From the NCBI GenBank assembly GCA_035079385.1, contig JAVHKY010000052.1:4712001-4776000 (forward strand): a stretch of 64,000 nt of DNA, read 5' to 3'. The DNA is from Aspidiotus rigidus (taxonomy: Eukaryota; Arthropoda; Insecta; Hemiptera; Diaspididae). Below the pieces are notes generated by a model, which was given only the letters and a program-made list of their open reading frames with translations, ran no database searches and was not told where the DNA came from. Shown here piece after piece: positions 56,297 through 64,000 of this stretch (its first letter is position 1; each line of letters begins with the position of its first letter). Made by a program: the position numbers and the translations under genes.

Positions 56297-59200
56297 ACTC
56301 GCTATGAATATGCTAGATATAGATAGTTCGGCTGGAAACTCGGGTACCCAGCAACGGCTAAATACGGTTTTGCGGACTGCCGTAGATGGTCGCAGCCTCA
56401 GTGCTAAATCAAGTGAAGCCTCGCATAAGAAGAAGGGAGAAGTAACCATAGCTACGTGGAATGTACGAACATTGTACGCCGCAGGAAAGTTAGCAAATGT
56501 AATTAGAGAAGCCGAAAGAAACAAAGTGGACATATTGGGAATGAGCGAAGTCAGATGGACGGGATTCGATCGAATAACATCTAGTGGATACGACTTCATT
56601 TACTCTGGAGGAGAAAAACATGAGAATGGAGTGGGTATCCTCGTCTCAAAGAAGCTAAGCGCGATGATAGAAGAAATGGTACCTATATCAGAAAGAGTTA
56701 TGGCAATAGTGCTCAACTGTAAACCCAAGCCACTTAGCATAATACAGGTATATCTCCCAACTAACGATCACAATGACGAAGAAATAGAAGCAGTGTATGA
56801 AGACATTGAGAAAATACTAAAGAAAATGAGACGTGATAGCCCGATAATCTTGATGGGTGATTTCAATGCAAAGGTTGGAAAAGGAAGTGATGGAGAATGT
56901 GTTGGATCTTTTGGCCTTGGACAAAGGAACGATAAAGGAAATAGACTGGTGGAGTTTGCCGAGAAAAATAAAATGGTAATCTGTAACACAATGTTCCAGC
57001 ATCATCTCAGAAGGCTGTATACTTGGATGAGTCCTGGCGATCGGACTAGAAACCAAATTGATTACATTCTCGTCAATAAAAGATACAGAAACGCGGTGTT
57101 GAACTGTCGAACATATCCGGCAGCAGATTGTTGCACGGATCATATATTGTTGAAAGCAAGACTTCGAATAAGACTGAAAAAGCAGTGTAAAACCATAGTA
57201 AATAATAATAGGTTACATACAAGTCCACTAAAAAACAAGGACAAAGCAAAGGAGTTCAGAGAAAGTCTTCAGAATAAAACAGATAAAATTAAATTTGGAG
57301 AGTCTGAAGAAGAACCAGAGAATGTCGAGAATATCTGGCTCTTATGGAAGTCGGCGGTGATAGAAACTGCAGAGGAAATCCTGAAGGAAGAAAAAAGAGA
57401 AAAGAAGCGGAAACAATGGATGACAGATGAGATCTTAGATTTGATGGACACAAGAAGACAAGTTAAAGATCGTGGAGGATCTGAGTATCACAGAATAAAT
57501 AGGGAGATAAAAAGGAAATGTAGGATAGCAAAGAATGACTGGTATGAAGATCGCTGCCAGAGAGTTGAATTTCTGCAAGAAAAAGGCAAACTCCGAGAAA
57601 TGCACTACGAAGTTAAACAGATGATGAAACAGCAGAAAAGAAAGCGTCCAAAAATAATGGTAATCGAGGATGGAGGGGAGGTACTATGTAGAAAAGAAGA
57701 AGTGGAAAAGGCGTGGATGAAGTACGTCACAAAACTGTACAAAGACGATACAAGACTGAGAAGAAGTCCGGAAATCAATATCGGCAGCAGTGCTCCAGAT
57801 ATCACAATGGAGGAATTAGATTTGGCAATAAGGGCAGCCAAGCGAAATAAAGCAGTGGGTGTTGATAGGATCCCATCAGAATGCATGAAATATCTTTCCA
57901 TTGAAAGTAAGAAAACGTTGCTAGGATTAATGAATAAAATATATAGGACAGGCGAACTTCCTCAAGATTTCTGTGTATCGACCTTTATTCCCATACCAAA
58001 GAAAAACGGCGCACGTCAGTGCACAGACTTCCGTACGATAAGTCTGATGAGCCACACGCTGAAGCTTCTGTTAGGAATAATAAACCGAAGAATAGAGAAG
58101 AAAATTGATGAGCAATTGGATGAAACTCAATTCGGCTTCACAGCAAATAAGGGAACACGTGATGCTATTGCATTATTCAAGATGACGGTACAAAGAGCGC
58201 TAGCAGTAAACAGAAATATCTACGCATGTTTCGTGGACTATGAGAAAGCGTTTGACCGGGTTCAACATGAGAAAATGATGAAAGCACTCAGTAAATACAG
58301 CATAGATCAGGAAGACATGAGTCTCATAAGAAACTTATATTGGCGGCAGAAGGCAAACATGAAAATCGGCTCAAGTACAACTGAAGAAACGTGCAATATA
58401 GAAATAGGTGTGCGACAGGGCTGCCCGCTGTCACCAAGGTGCTTCAATCTGTACGCGGAAGATTTTGGTAGGCATCGCACCTTCAGAAATACCGGCTTTA
58501 AAATCAATGGTAGAAAAATAAGTAGTATCAGTTACGCGGACGATAAGGTGCTACTTGCAGAAACACCGCAACAGCTACAGAGAATGGTAAACTGTCTAGT
58601 AGCAGAGAGCGCTAAGTACGGAATGAGTGTAAACACGACCAAGACGAAGGTCATGTGTATTTCAAAAGAACGGATGAGTAGACCGTTGACAATATACGCT
58701 AATAGGACTCAGCTTGAAGAAGTACAAAAATACAAATATTTAGGAGTAATTATGACGAGCGACGGCAAAGATGAGACGGAAATAAAGGCGAGAATCGGCA
58801 TGGCACGGAAAGCCTTTGGTAATCTGGAACGGGTACTAAAAGACAAGAAGATGGATTTCAATCTCCGACTAAGACTGCTTGCATGCTACGTGTGGACAGT
58901 ATTGAGATATGCCTCGGAAACCTGGACGCTGTCAAAAGATGCCCAGAATAGGATAAACTCCTTTGAATTATGGTGCTATCGCAGGATACATCGTATTAGC
59001 TGGATGGAAAGGATAAGAAACGAAGAAGTGCTTCAACGGACTGGTTTGCAACAGGGAATATTATTGCCGAAGATATGGGAAGGAAAAAGAATATTTTTGC
59101 AGAACAAGCTTCAGACCGATAATTTGTTTCAAAACACAGCATATGGGAAGATATCAGGGAAAGCATCGAGAGGACGACGTAGACTGACAATGCTATCCAA

Positions 59201-59330
59201 TATGTAAATGTAATCATTGTAGGCCTACATGTATATTGTTTGTATTGTAAGATGTACACTATGTATAGCGTTTTATATGGCGAGAGCTACCTGTAATTTA
59301 TACGGATGCTAATAAACGAACGAACGAACG
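56297..59330 (+). mobile_element. RTE-type non-LTR retrotransposon, 3,034 bp, complete ORF
   Basis: The element sits inside the 45 bp satellite. ATATATGA is present on both sides (56289-56296 and 59331-59338), and joining the flanks restores a satellite unit that occurs intact at 55431-55450. The 3' end has AATAAA followed by a short (AACG)n tail (59311-59330), the simple-repeat tail usual for RTE elements. The 5' leader is only seven bases, so the copy may be slightly 5'-truncated. It lies in the same orientation as the satellite's plus strand. This is the youngest-looking insertion in the window. Confidence 0.9.
56304..59207 (+). CDS. RTE-type endonuclease-reverse transcriptase, 967 aa, uninterrupted
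   Basis: The protein nicks target DNA with an APE-type endonuclease and copies its own RNA from the nick. Endonuclease (about residues 47-290): TWNVRTLYAAGKLANVIREA, catalytic E in GMSEVRWTG, GDFNAKVG (catalytic D and N), NQIDYILVN and CTDHILL (catalytic H). A basic linker follows (residues 300-470). Reverse transcriptase (about 500-780): KRNKAVGVDRIPSE, motif A CFVDYEKAFDRVQHEKMM, GVRQGCPLSPRCFNLYAEDF and motif C ISYADDKVLLAE, all with catalytic residues present. The C-terminal part has KYLGVIMTSDGKDETEIKAR, SETWTLSK and FELWCYRRIHRISWMERIRN, the combination seen in RTE/BovB-group proteins. Close relatives are often annotated as craniofacial development protein 2-like. Its length is about normal for the group. 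Whether it is active cannot be judged. Confidence 0.9.
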   Translation: MNMLDIDSSAGNSGTQQRLNTVLRTAVDGRSLSAKSSEASHKKKGEVTIATWNVRTLYAAGKLANVIREAERNKVDILGMSEVRWTGFDRITSSGYDFIYSGGEKHENGVGILVSKKLSAMIEEMVPISERVMAIVLNCKPKPLSIIQVYLPTNDHNDEEIEAVYEDIEKILKKMRRDSPIILMGDFNAKVGKGSDGECVGSFGLGQRNDKGNRLVEFAEKNKMVICNTMFQHHLRRLYTWMSPGDRTRNQIDYILVNKRYRNAVLNCRTYPAADCCTDHILLKARLRIRLKKQCKTIVNNNRLHTSPLKNKDKAKEFRESLQNKTDKIKFGESEEEPENVENIWLLWKSAVIETAEEILKEEKREKKRKQWMTDEILDLMDTRRQVKDRGGSEYHRINREIKRKCRIAKNDWYEDRCQRVEFLQEKGKLREMHYEVKQMMKQQKRKRPKIMVIEDGGEVLCRKEEVEKAWMKYVTKLYKDDTRLRRSPEINIGSSAPDITMEELDLAIRAAKRNKAVGVDRIPSECMKYLSIESKKTLLGLMNKIYRTGELPQDFCVSTFIPIPKKNGARQCTDFRTISLMSHTLKLLLGIINRRIEKKIDEQLDETQFGFTANKGTRDAIALFKMTVQRALAVNRNIYACFVDYEKAFDRVQHEKMMKALSKYSIDQEDMSLIRNLYWRQKANMKIGSSTTEETCNIEIGVRQGCPLSPRCFNLYAEDFGRHRTFRNTGFKINGRKISSISYADDKVLLAETPQQLQRMVNCLVAESAKYGMSVNTTKTKVMCISKERMSRPLTIYANRTQLEEVQKYKYLGVIMTSDGKDETEIKARIGMARKAFGNLERVLKDKKMDFNLRLRLLACYVWTVLRYASETWTLSKDAQNRINSFELWCYRRIHRISWMERIRNEEVLQRTGLQQGILLPKIWEGKRIFLQNKLQTDNLFQNTAYGKISGKASRGRRRLTMLSNM

Positions 59331-59955
59331 ATATATGATACAAGGGGGACTTACTCTCAAGCCATATATGATAGGAGAGGGACTTGGAAGAATTTCGACT
59401 CTCGAGCCATATATGATAGAAGGGGGACTTAGAAAAATTTCGACTCTCGAGCCATATATGATAGGAGTGGGACTTAGAAAAATTTCGACTCTCGAGCCAT
59501 ATATGATAGGAGAGGGACTTGGAAAAATTTCGACTCTCAAGCCATATATGATAGGGACTTAGATAAATTTCGACTCTCAAGCCAAGAAAAATTTCGACTC
59601 TCGAGCCATATATGATAGGAGAGGGACTTAGAAAAATTTCGACTCTCGAGCTATATATGATAGAAGGGGGACTTAGAAAAATTTCGACTCTCGAGCCATA
59701 TATGATAGGAGAGGGACTTAAAAGAATTTCGACTCTCCAGCCATATATGATAGAAGGGGGACTTGGAAAAATTTCGACTCTCGAGCCATATATGATAGGA
59801 GAGGGACTCAGAAAAATTTCGACTCTCGAGCCATATATGATAGGAGAGGGACTTAGAAAAATTTCGACTCTCCAGCCATATATGATAGGGACTTAGAAAA
59901 ATTTCGACTCTCGAGCTATATATGATAGAAGGGGGACTTGGAAAAATTTCGACTA
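59331..59955. repeat. 45 bp satellite array, right part
   Basis: About 14 further units of the same satellite, directly continuing the left array across the RTE insertion. Unit variants are the same, including a truncated unit at 59582. It ends at the AT-rich array. Confidence 0.9.
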
Positions 59956-59998
59956 TTTATTTATTTAATTATTTAATTAAATAATTATTTAATTATTT

Positions 59999-60036
<38 letters not shown>

Positions 60037-60074
60037 TTATTTAATTATTTATTTATTTAATTATTTAATTATTT

Positions 60075-60112
<38 letters not shown>

Positions 60113-60232
60113 TTATTTAATTATTTATTAATTTAATTATTTATTTATTTAATTATTTATTTATTTAATTAAATAATAATTTAATTATTTAATTATTTAT
60201 TTATTTATTTATTTATTATTGATTATTATTAT
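59953..60232. repeat. TTTAATTA/TTTA array
   Basis: AT-only low-complexity array bordering the satellite on the right, of the same composition as those at 53.7-54.8 kb. Confidence 0.85.
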
Positions 60233-60285
60233 TACGCGGGGTGTACTCGCGAATTTCTGAATCACCCACTGGGTAGAGATTTCTC

Positions 60286-60315
60286 TTGACGGGGGGGGGG
60301 GGGGGAGGGGGGGGT
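60286..60315. repeat. Poly-G tract
   Basis: Near-continuous G with one A, flanked on both sides by copies of GGGGTGTACTCGCGA (60238 and 60311). The same phrase with CTGAATCACCCACNGGGTAG occurs at 53210-53250. Confidence 0.8.
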
Positions 60316-60346
60316 GTACTCGCGAGTTTCAAAATCGGGGTCTGGC

Positions 60347-60574
60347 GAGAGAAAAGACATGGAACATGTCAAAACTTACAAGAACACAATTATCAAAATC
60401 CAAAGACGCTGTGATATAATCATAAGCAGGGCGTACCATGACATCAGCAAAGAAACAGCAAACATTTTAGCCAATGACCCCCCACTAGACCTAAAGATCT
60501 ACAAAAGATCTGCTTTCTATTTTGTGATTAGTACACGGACACAAGCAGTGAAGTTTACAAAATTGCATATATGA
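60347..60574 (+). pseudogene. Displaced C-terminus of the R1-type ORF2
   Basis: The frame reads KTYKNTIIKIQRRCDIIISR, then AYHDISKETANILANDPPLD and LKIYKRSAFYF. The block 'lxxiQRxxlixxxrAYxxxSxEalxvLagxpPLDLxi' is the standard region after reverse transcriptase in R1-group ORF2. It is exactly what is missing from the copy ending at 51607. Joining the two across the duplicated hexamer gives a continuous frame if one A is removed from the A7 run at 51590-51597. Confidence 0.65.
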
Positions 60575-60837
60575 AAGGCTGGAATGCCAGGGAGCAATTT
60601 CCCGTCCCATTACCCGAGGACCTGCATGTGTGCCCGTTTGAACTGCAGCAGTTTCTCACTGCTGAAGCTCTGCGGGTACACATGCACTCTCATCATTCCT
60701 CAAGTACCGGTAGTACTTCATGTATGTCCAATATTTGTACACCAAATGTTTTTCCTAATGAAGAAAATACTGCACCGGGCACTTTATTGGCACCAGGCAC
60801 TTCATCGGTACTGACTTCATTGTCTGAAGCAATTACT
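60571..60837 (+). CDS. Possible C2H2 zinc-finger exon
   Basis: The frame contains EDLHVCPFELQQFLTAEALR then VHMHSHH. The spacing C-x2-(E)-x3-F-x5-L-x2-H-x3-H is that of a C2H2 finger in which the second Cys is Glu. A Ser/Thr-rich tail follows (HSSSTGSTS, LAPGTSSVLTSLSEA) and the frame meets GTAAGT at 60840, a perfect donor. A possible acceptor, TGCCAG, lies at 60585-60590. It follows the R1 remnant directly, so it may be the host gene into which R1 inserted. I cannot name it. Confidence 0.35.
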
Positions 60838-61441
60838 TTGTAAGTTCAATAGTAATTCATGAGTCCTCATCCGGTAGATGTTCATTTGTTGTGGTCTGGA
60901 GGACAATTTTGTTTTTTTTTTCACGTCAACTGCATTTCTTGTGACATTACGCCAACAGATGTTTTTAGGGGTAAAATTACTCGCTGAATTCAAATTTCAA
61001 TGTTGGCAAGCCGAATTTTATTCTCTTACAAACAAAGTGCCCTGTATCATTGTAAAGGTTTTCAAGGATTTATAAAGTGAAAAGATCATCAATATTTACT
61101 AAAATAATGATGTAGGTATGAAAAAGGGACAACATGGCGACCAAATTTTAGTCAATAATTGAAGTCAACAATGATAAATGTTGACAATCGCGCAACAGAG
61201 GGTTGTGTGATATTGTTGCCACGGTTTTCAGCGTCGAGAAGTTTAAAAATTAATATCCGGAGAGGGTAAGGGTGATTGGAAGGCATTACTCTGGGATCAA
61301 GGGGAGGGAGACTTCTCAAAGAACACTATTTTCAATTCCTTCACGACTACTGTTCCCGTTGAAAATAATGATATACTCCGTCTCTGATAATTCTAGTTTT
61401 GACGTTTTTCTCCTTGCCTATTTGGTAGTCTTTATTTCATA

Positions 61442-61487
61442 CGCGGTAAACTTTTCAAACGCTCCGCGGTAAACTTTTCAAACGCTC
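61442..61487. repeat. Perfect 23 bp tandem duplication
   Basis: Two exact copies of the unit beginning CGCGGTAAACTTTTCAAACG and ending CTC. Confidence 0.85.
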
Positions 61488-61610
61488 CGTTAATTCTGAA
61501 AATATTTCCAACCTTTGAATAATGTTTAACCAAATGAGCAAACTTGTGGTTACTGAGAGTCATCTTTGCACTCACATAAATGAGTACAAACTCCATACGT
61601 ACGTCTGCAT

Positions 61611-61955
61611 TTGCACATTTTGGTGCTACATCTTGATTTGCAACCGCAGCTCAGAAGTGTATTGCACCCGTTGGGAACACTTAGATGGGTTGTCAATTGG
61701 GACTTCAAGTCATTAATTTATCTTGAAGAAACCAGCCCCACTAAGTGGGATCTGTCAGGTCTGGATTCGCGATATGCACATTACGCCAAACAGCTACCTG
61801 ACAGTGTGATCTCAATATATGAAGTCGAGTTGCATCCGATGTTAGTGGTAAAAACTCTGGAGCTGAAACCCTTCCAAAGAGAGTGGGACAAGCAGCATCA
61901 CAGAATGACTCATTTGTCTCGTAGAGCACAGACAGGAATTTTTCACTCCCTTTGA
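61611..61955 (+). CDS. Unrecognised 114-codon frame
   Basis: It lies between the arms of the large inverted-repeat element. The C-terminal two thirds have a protein-like composition (KWDLSGLDSRYAHYAKQLPD, then VELHPMLVVKTLELKPFQRE), the first third does not. I recognise no domain. It could be a remnant of the element's own gene. Confidence 0.25.
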   Translation: MHILVLHLDLQPQLRSVLHPLGTLRWVVNWDFKSLIYLEETSPTKWDLSGLDSRYAHYAKQLPDSVISIYEVELHPMLVVKTLELKPFQREWDKQHHRMTHLSRRAQTGIFHSL

Positions 61956-62129
61956 AACAGATTTGAATGAACAGAAACGGAAATATTTAAGAATAAAGCC
62001 TTTTTTTACGTCATAACATGCACTTTATCAGCCGATTAAAATATTGTGAAGTTTAAGAAAGAATAAATAATACTTTTTTGGTGGCCAATAATTTCTTTCT
62101 GATGACAGAGAGCGGCAAATTGCATATAC

Positions 62130-62357
62130 CAACAATGCTCAACCTTTTCGGACATAGGGCTAAATATGGAAAAGATAGCACACAATTTCATTTCCCCTAC
62201 CCATTGTTACAAATATTGTTCACTCCTTAAACATGAAATTTGTGGCTATTTTGGTTTTCCCCTTTTTTCCACATTTTTTTCTTTTCCTTTTTTTTTATTT
62301 CTTCTTACATGCTCGCCGCCCGGATTTGGCCCACAGGCCGTAGGTTGAGGACCGCTG
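62130..62357. mobile_element. Short copy of the 28.2 kb hAT MITE family, reversed
   Basis: Read on the minus strand it begins CAGCGGTCCTCAACCTACGG and ends AAAAGGTTGAGCATTGTTG. The interior shares GTGAACAATATTTGTAAC, ATGGGTAGGGG and ATCTTTTCCATATTT with the 28235-28536 copy. About 75 bp are deleted by comparison. A clean 8 bp duplication is not visible here. Confidence 0.75.
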
Positions 62358-63152
62358 ACTTATGCTATCAGCAGAACAGCGAATATGATTGTAATATTCA
62401 TGAGAGCACTTCTTTACCATGCACCAGAACTAGAAGGCATAATTGATTGATAATTCATAAATCATCGAAGAAAAAGGAATAGGAATTTCGATCTCAAAGA
62501 GGCGTTGGAATTATAGTTGTTCAATAAACGTTTACAGAAGAGGAAAGTGGTCATTGAAAAATTTAAAACAGTATTCTCTGAGAAGTCTCCCTCCCCTTAA
62601 TCCCAAAATAATGCCGTCCAATCACCCTTATCCTCTCCAAATATCAATTTTTGAACTTCTCGACCGTGAAAACCATGACAACGTTATCACACAACCATGT
62701 GTTGCGCGATTGTCAATATTTACCAATTTTGACCTCAATATTGACTACGTACAATTTGGCCGCCATCTTGTTTTTTCCGTTCTTTTTCATCCCTATATTA
62801 TTCTTTTGGTAAATATTGATAATCTTTTCACTTTATAAATCCTTGAAAACCTTTACAATGATACAGGGTACTGTCTTTGTAGGAGAATTAATATAAATTC
62901 ATTGCTTTCCCCAGGTGCCATTTCAAATTTACGCCCTGAATTTACGCCCTTGGGGGCGAAATTCGGCTTGCCAACATCAAAATTCGGATTTGGCGAGTAA
63001 TTTTACTCCTGAATACATCTGTTGGCGTAATGTCCGAAGAAATACAATTGACGCGAAAAAAACGTATCATTCTTCTTCTTTGTCCACTGGATTATTACTC
63101 TTTCGTGCTCAATTTACAGAGGAAATGACGAATTGCAAATAGAAAAAAAATT

Positions 63153-63259
63153 CAAGTACCCTTGCTGTACATTCGTATCAGAAAGTAAGGACTCTCTACG
63201 CCACCATGTGAGGAAGCATAAAAATACAGATGTTGGACAAATGAACATCGATGCTGGGT
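63153..63259 (+). CDS. Possible second C2H2 zinc-finger exon
   Basis: The frame reads KYPCCTFVSESKDSLRHHVR then KHKNTDVGQMNIDA before GGTAAC. From the second Cys the spacing C-x12-H-x3-H is exact and the KDSLRxHVRKH core is typical of C2H2 fingers. The first ligand is Tyr (TAC), one transition from Cys (TGC). With the 60571-60837 block this suggests two exons of one zinc-finger gene separated by the large inverted-repeat element, or two decayed pieces. Confidence 0.35.
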
Positions 63260-63261
63260 AA

Positions 63262-64000
63262 CTATTCTTCTTTCTTCACAATTGTTCAATTTTCACTGTT
63301 CTTTGAAGCGCAAAATGCTGAAAACTGTTGGAACAAAGTACTGTATGACTTTTTTTCAATACATTTATCAGTACAGCAAAAAATGCGAAAATTCGAACAC
63401 AATTTACTGCTCCCATAGCTTTTACATGTGTTCTTCCTTTTCTTTTCGTTTTACGTTGTTTATTTGGTAGGGTGCCACAAACAGACGCGTTGTCCAATTA
63501 TTTGCAACATGTTGTAATGTAGCCGCCGTTACCGGCTGTCACTTGCGTTTGCAGGTTCCAATTTTCTGCGGATTCAATAATAGTAACCCAAAGACGTATC
63601 TTTGTCCGGGATGGCAATCATACTATAGTTTTCCATGAGTGCGGAGAGTATGCTTTTTATTCGACTTGCTTTTGTTTGCGCCATTTACAATATGTTTTAA
63701 TTACATACTCAGCCTGTATCGTCTGTGCAATTTACTGACTCACGAAAAGGAAGGCTCTCACCATCACAGGTCCGTTGCTAACGCCAGGGCAGCCGGGACA
63801 AAGCTCTGGCTGGCAAACCTGCCGCCTTGACCAGGAAATCTTTCTATATTATGAGCAGAAGGAGCGAAAATTTTTTAGGCCCTGATTGGAATATGAAATG
63901 TCCTGTCACACACAAGTGGTTAGCTACGCGCCTGCACCATCCCCAGTCGACGCTTCTAGAATACGAGTACATAGTGAAGAACTGAAAGTGACACAAGTAA
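63262..64000. other. Unassigned sequence at the window end
   Basis: Short ORFs (63276-63497, 63639-63830) show nothing recognisable. No repeats seen. Confidence 0.3.

Larger units (their letters stand above)
51608..60340. mobile_element. 8.7 kb insertion splitting the R1-type element
   Basis: The ORF2 frame stops resembling R1 at 51.6 kb and its expected continuation reappears at 60347. The hexamer TCTGGC is present exactly at both edges (51602-51607 and 60341-60346), a candidate target-site duplication. The insert is a composite: dispersed repeat, BEL/Pao debris, AT-rich arrays, 45 bp satellite and RTE element. I recognise no single transposon that would span all of it. It could have arrived in steps or by recombination. 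Confidence 0.5.
60895..63070. mobile_element. Inverted-repeat element with 460-515 bp arms
   Basis: Left arm 60895-61355 and right arm 62555-63070 are inverted relatives. Landmarks in the left arm are GACATTACGCCAACAGATG, GGTTTTCAAGGATTTATAAA, TGACAATCGCGCAACA and AGGGGAGGGAGACTTCTCA; each recurs inverted in the right arm in mirrored order. Identity is perhaps 80%. The 1.2 kb centre holds a 23 bp tandem duplication, an unrecognised ORF (61611-61955, with VVNWDFKSLIYLEETSPTKW) and a hAT MITE. No transposase recognised. Confidence 0.65.

Noticed and set aside
54843..59955. CRISPR-like array of regular repeats
   Set aside because: The repeats are contiguous without unique spacers and the context is eukaryotic.
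51608..60340. The 8.7 kb insert as one large DNA transposon or integrated virus
   Set aside because: No capsid, polymerase or integrase of such an element is present and the contents are unrelated repeats; the hexamer duplication alone is too weak.

Overview
This is a eukaryotic, AT-rich, repeat-dominated window. It looks like an intergenic or heterochromatic stretch of an arthropod genome, most likely an insect. The evidence is the repertoire: Penelope-like, RTE-type, R1-type, jockey-type and BEL/Pao-type retroelement remains, MULE and ZBED-type hAT transposases, and three interstitial CCTAA (TTAGG) telomere-type units at 12.56 kb. Nothing bacterial is present: there are no operons, Shine-Dalgarno starts, rRNA or CRISPR. 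I could not fix the species or order. TTAGG-type repeats are not the telomere of Diptera.

0-14 kb: a Penelope-like 3' end with a hammerhead-like motif (0.1 kb), a jockey-type ORF2 tail (0.5 kb), a 2.36 kb foldback element (1.0-3.35 kb), a MULE transposase fragment (5.1 kb), copies of a modular inverted-repeat family here called CBA (7 and 9 kb), a decayed ZBED-type hAT element (7.5-8.96 kb) and a Penelope-like pseudogene (12.6-13.76 kb).

14-31 kb: a 125 bp hairpin MITE, further inverted-repeat elements (14.86-16.63 kb), more CBA copies (19.6-20.5 and 26.6-27.5 kb), a non-LTR RNase H tail (20.6-21.2 kb), a second Penelope-like copy (22.1-22.8 kb), a hAT MITE with a near-perfect target-site duplication (28.2 kb) and a diverged tandem array (29.7-30.2 kb). 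Long intervening stretches are featureless AT-rich DNA.

31-46 kb: a palindromic element (arms 34.9-35.4 and 36.96-37.45 kb) carries a broken cysteine-rich (CXC-like) gene, which itself holds a 327 bp MITE with a perfect 8 bp target-site duplication. Oppositely oriented Penelope fragments flank the palindrome. Then come a 196 bp palindromic MITE (40.7 kb), another Penelope fragment (41-41.6 kb) and a MULE copy with recognisable ends and a Trp-to-stop mutation (43.8-44.66 kb).

46-64 kb: possible host exons (46.1-46.85 kb, weakly MUS81-like) precede a decayed R1-type element (about 47.0-51.6 kb). Its C-terminal piece reappears at 60.35 kb. The 8.7 kb between the two pieces holds BEL/Pao debris, ATTT-type arrays, a 45 bp satellite and a complete-looking RTE-type retrotransposon with one uninterrupted 967-codon frame, a tetranucleotide tail and a perfect 8 bp target-site duplication. 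Downstream, two possible C2H2 zinc-finger exons flank a roughly 2.2 kb inverted-repeat element.

The only long intact coding sequence is the RTE ORF. Most other coding traces are pseudogenes of mobile elements. The layers of insertion can be ordered in time: R1 first, then the satellite-rich insert, then the RTE element.
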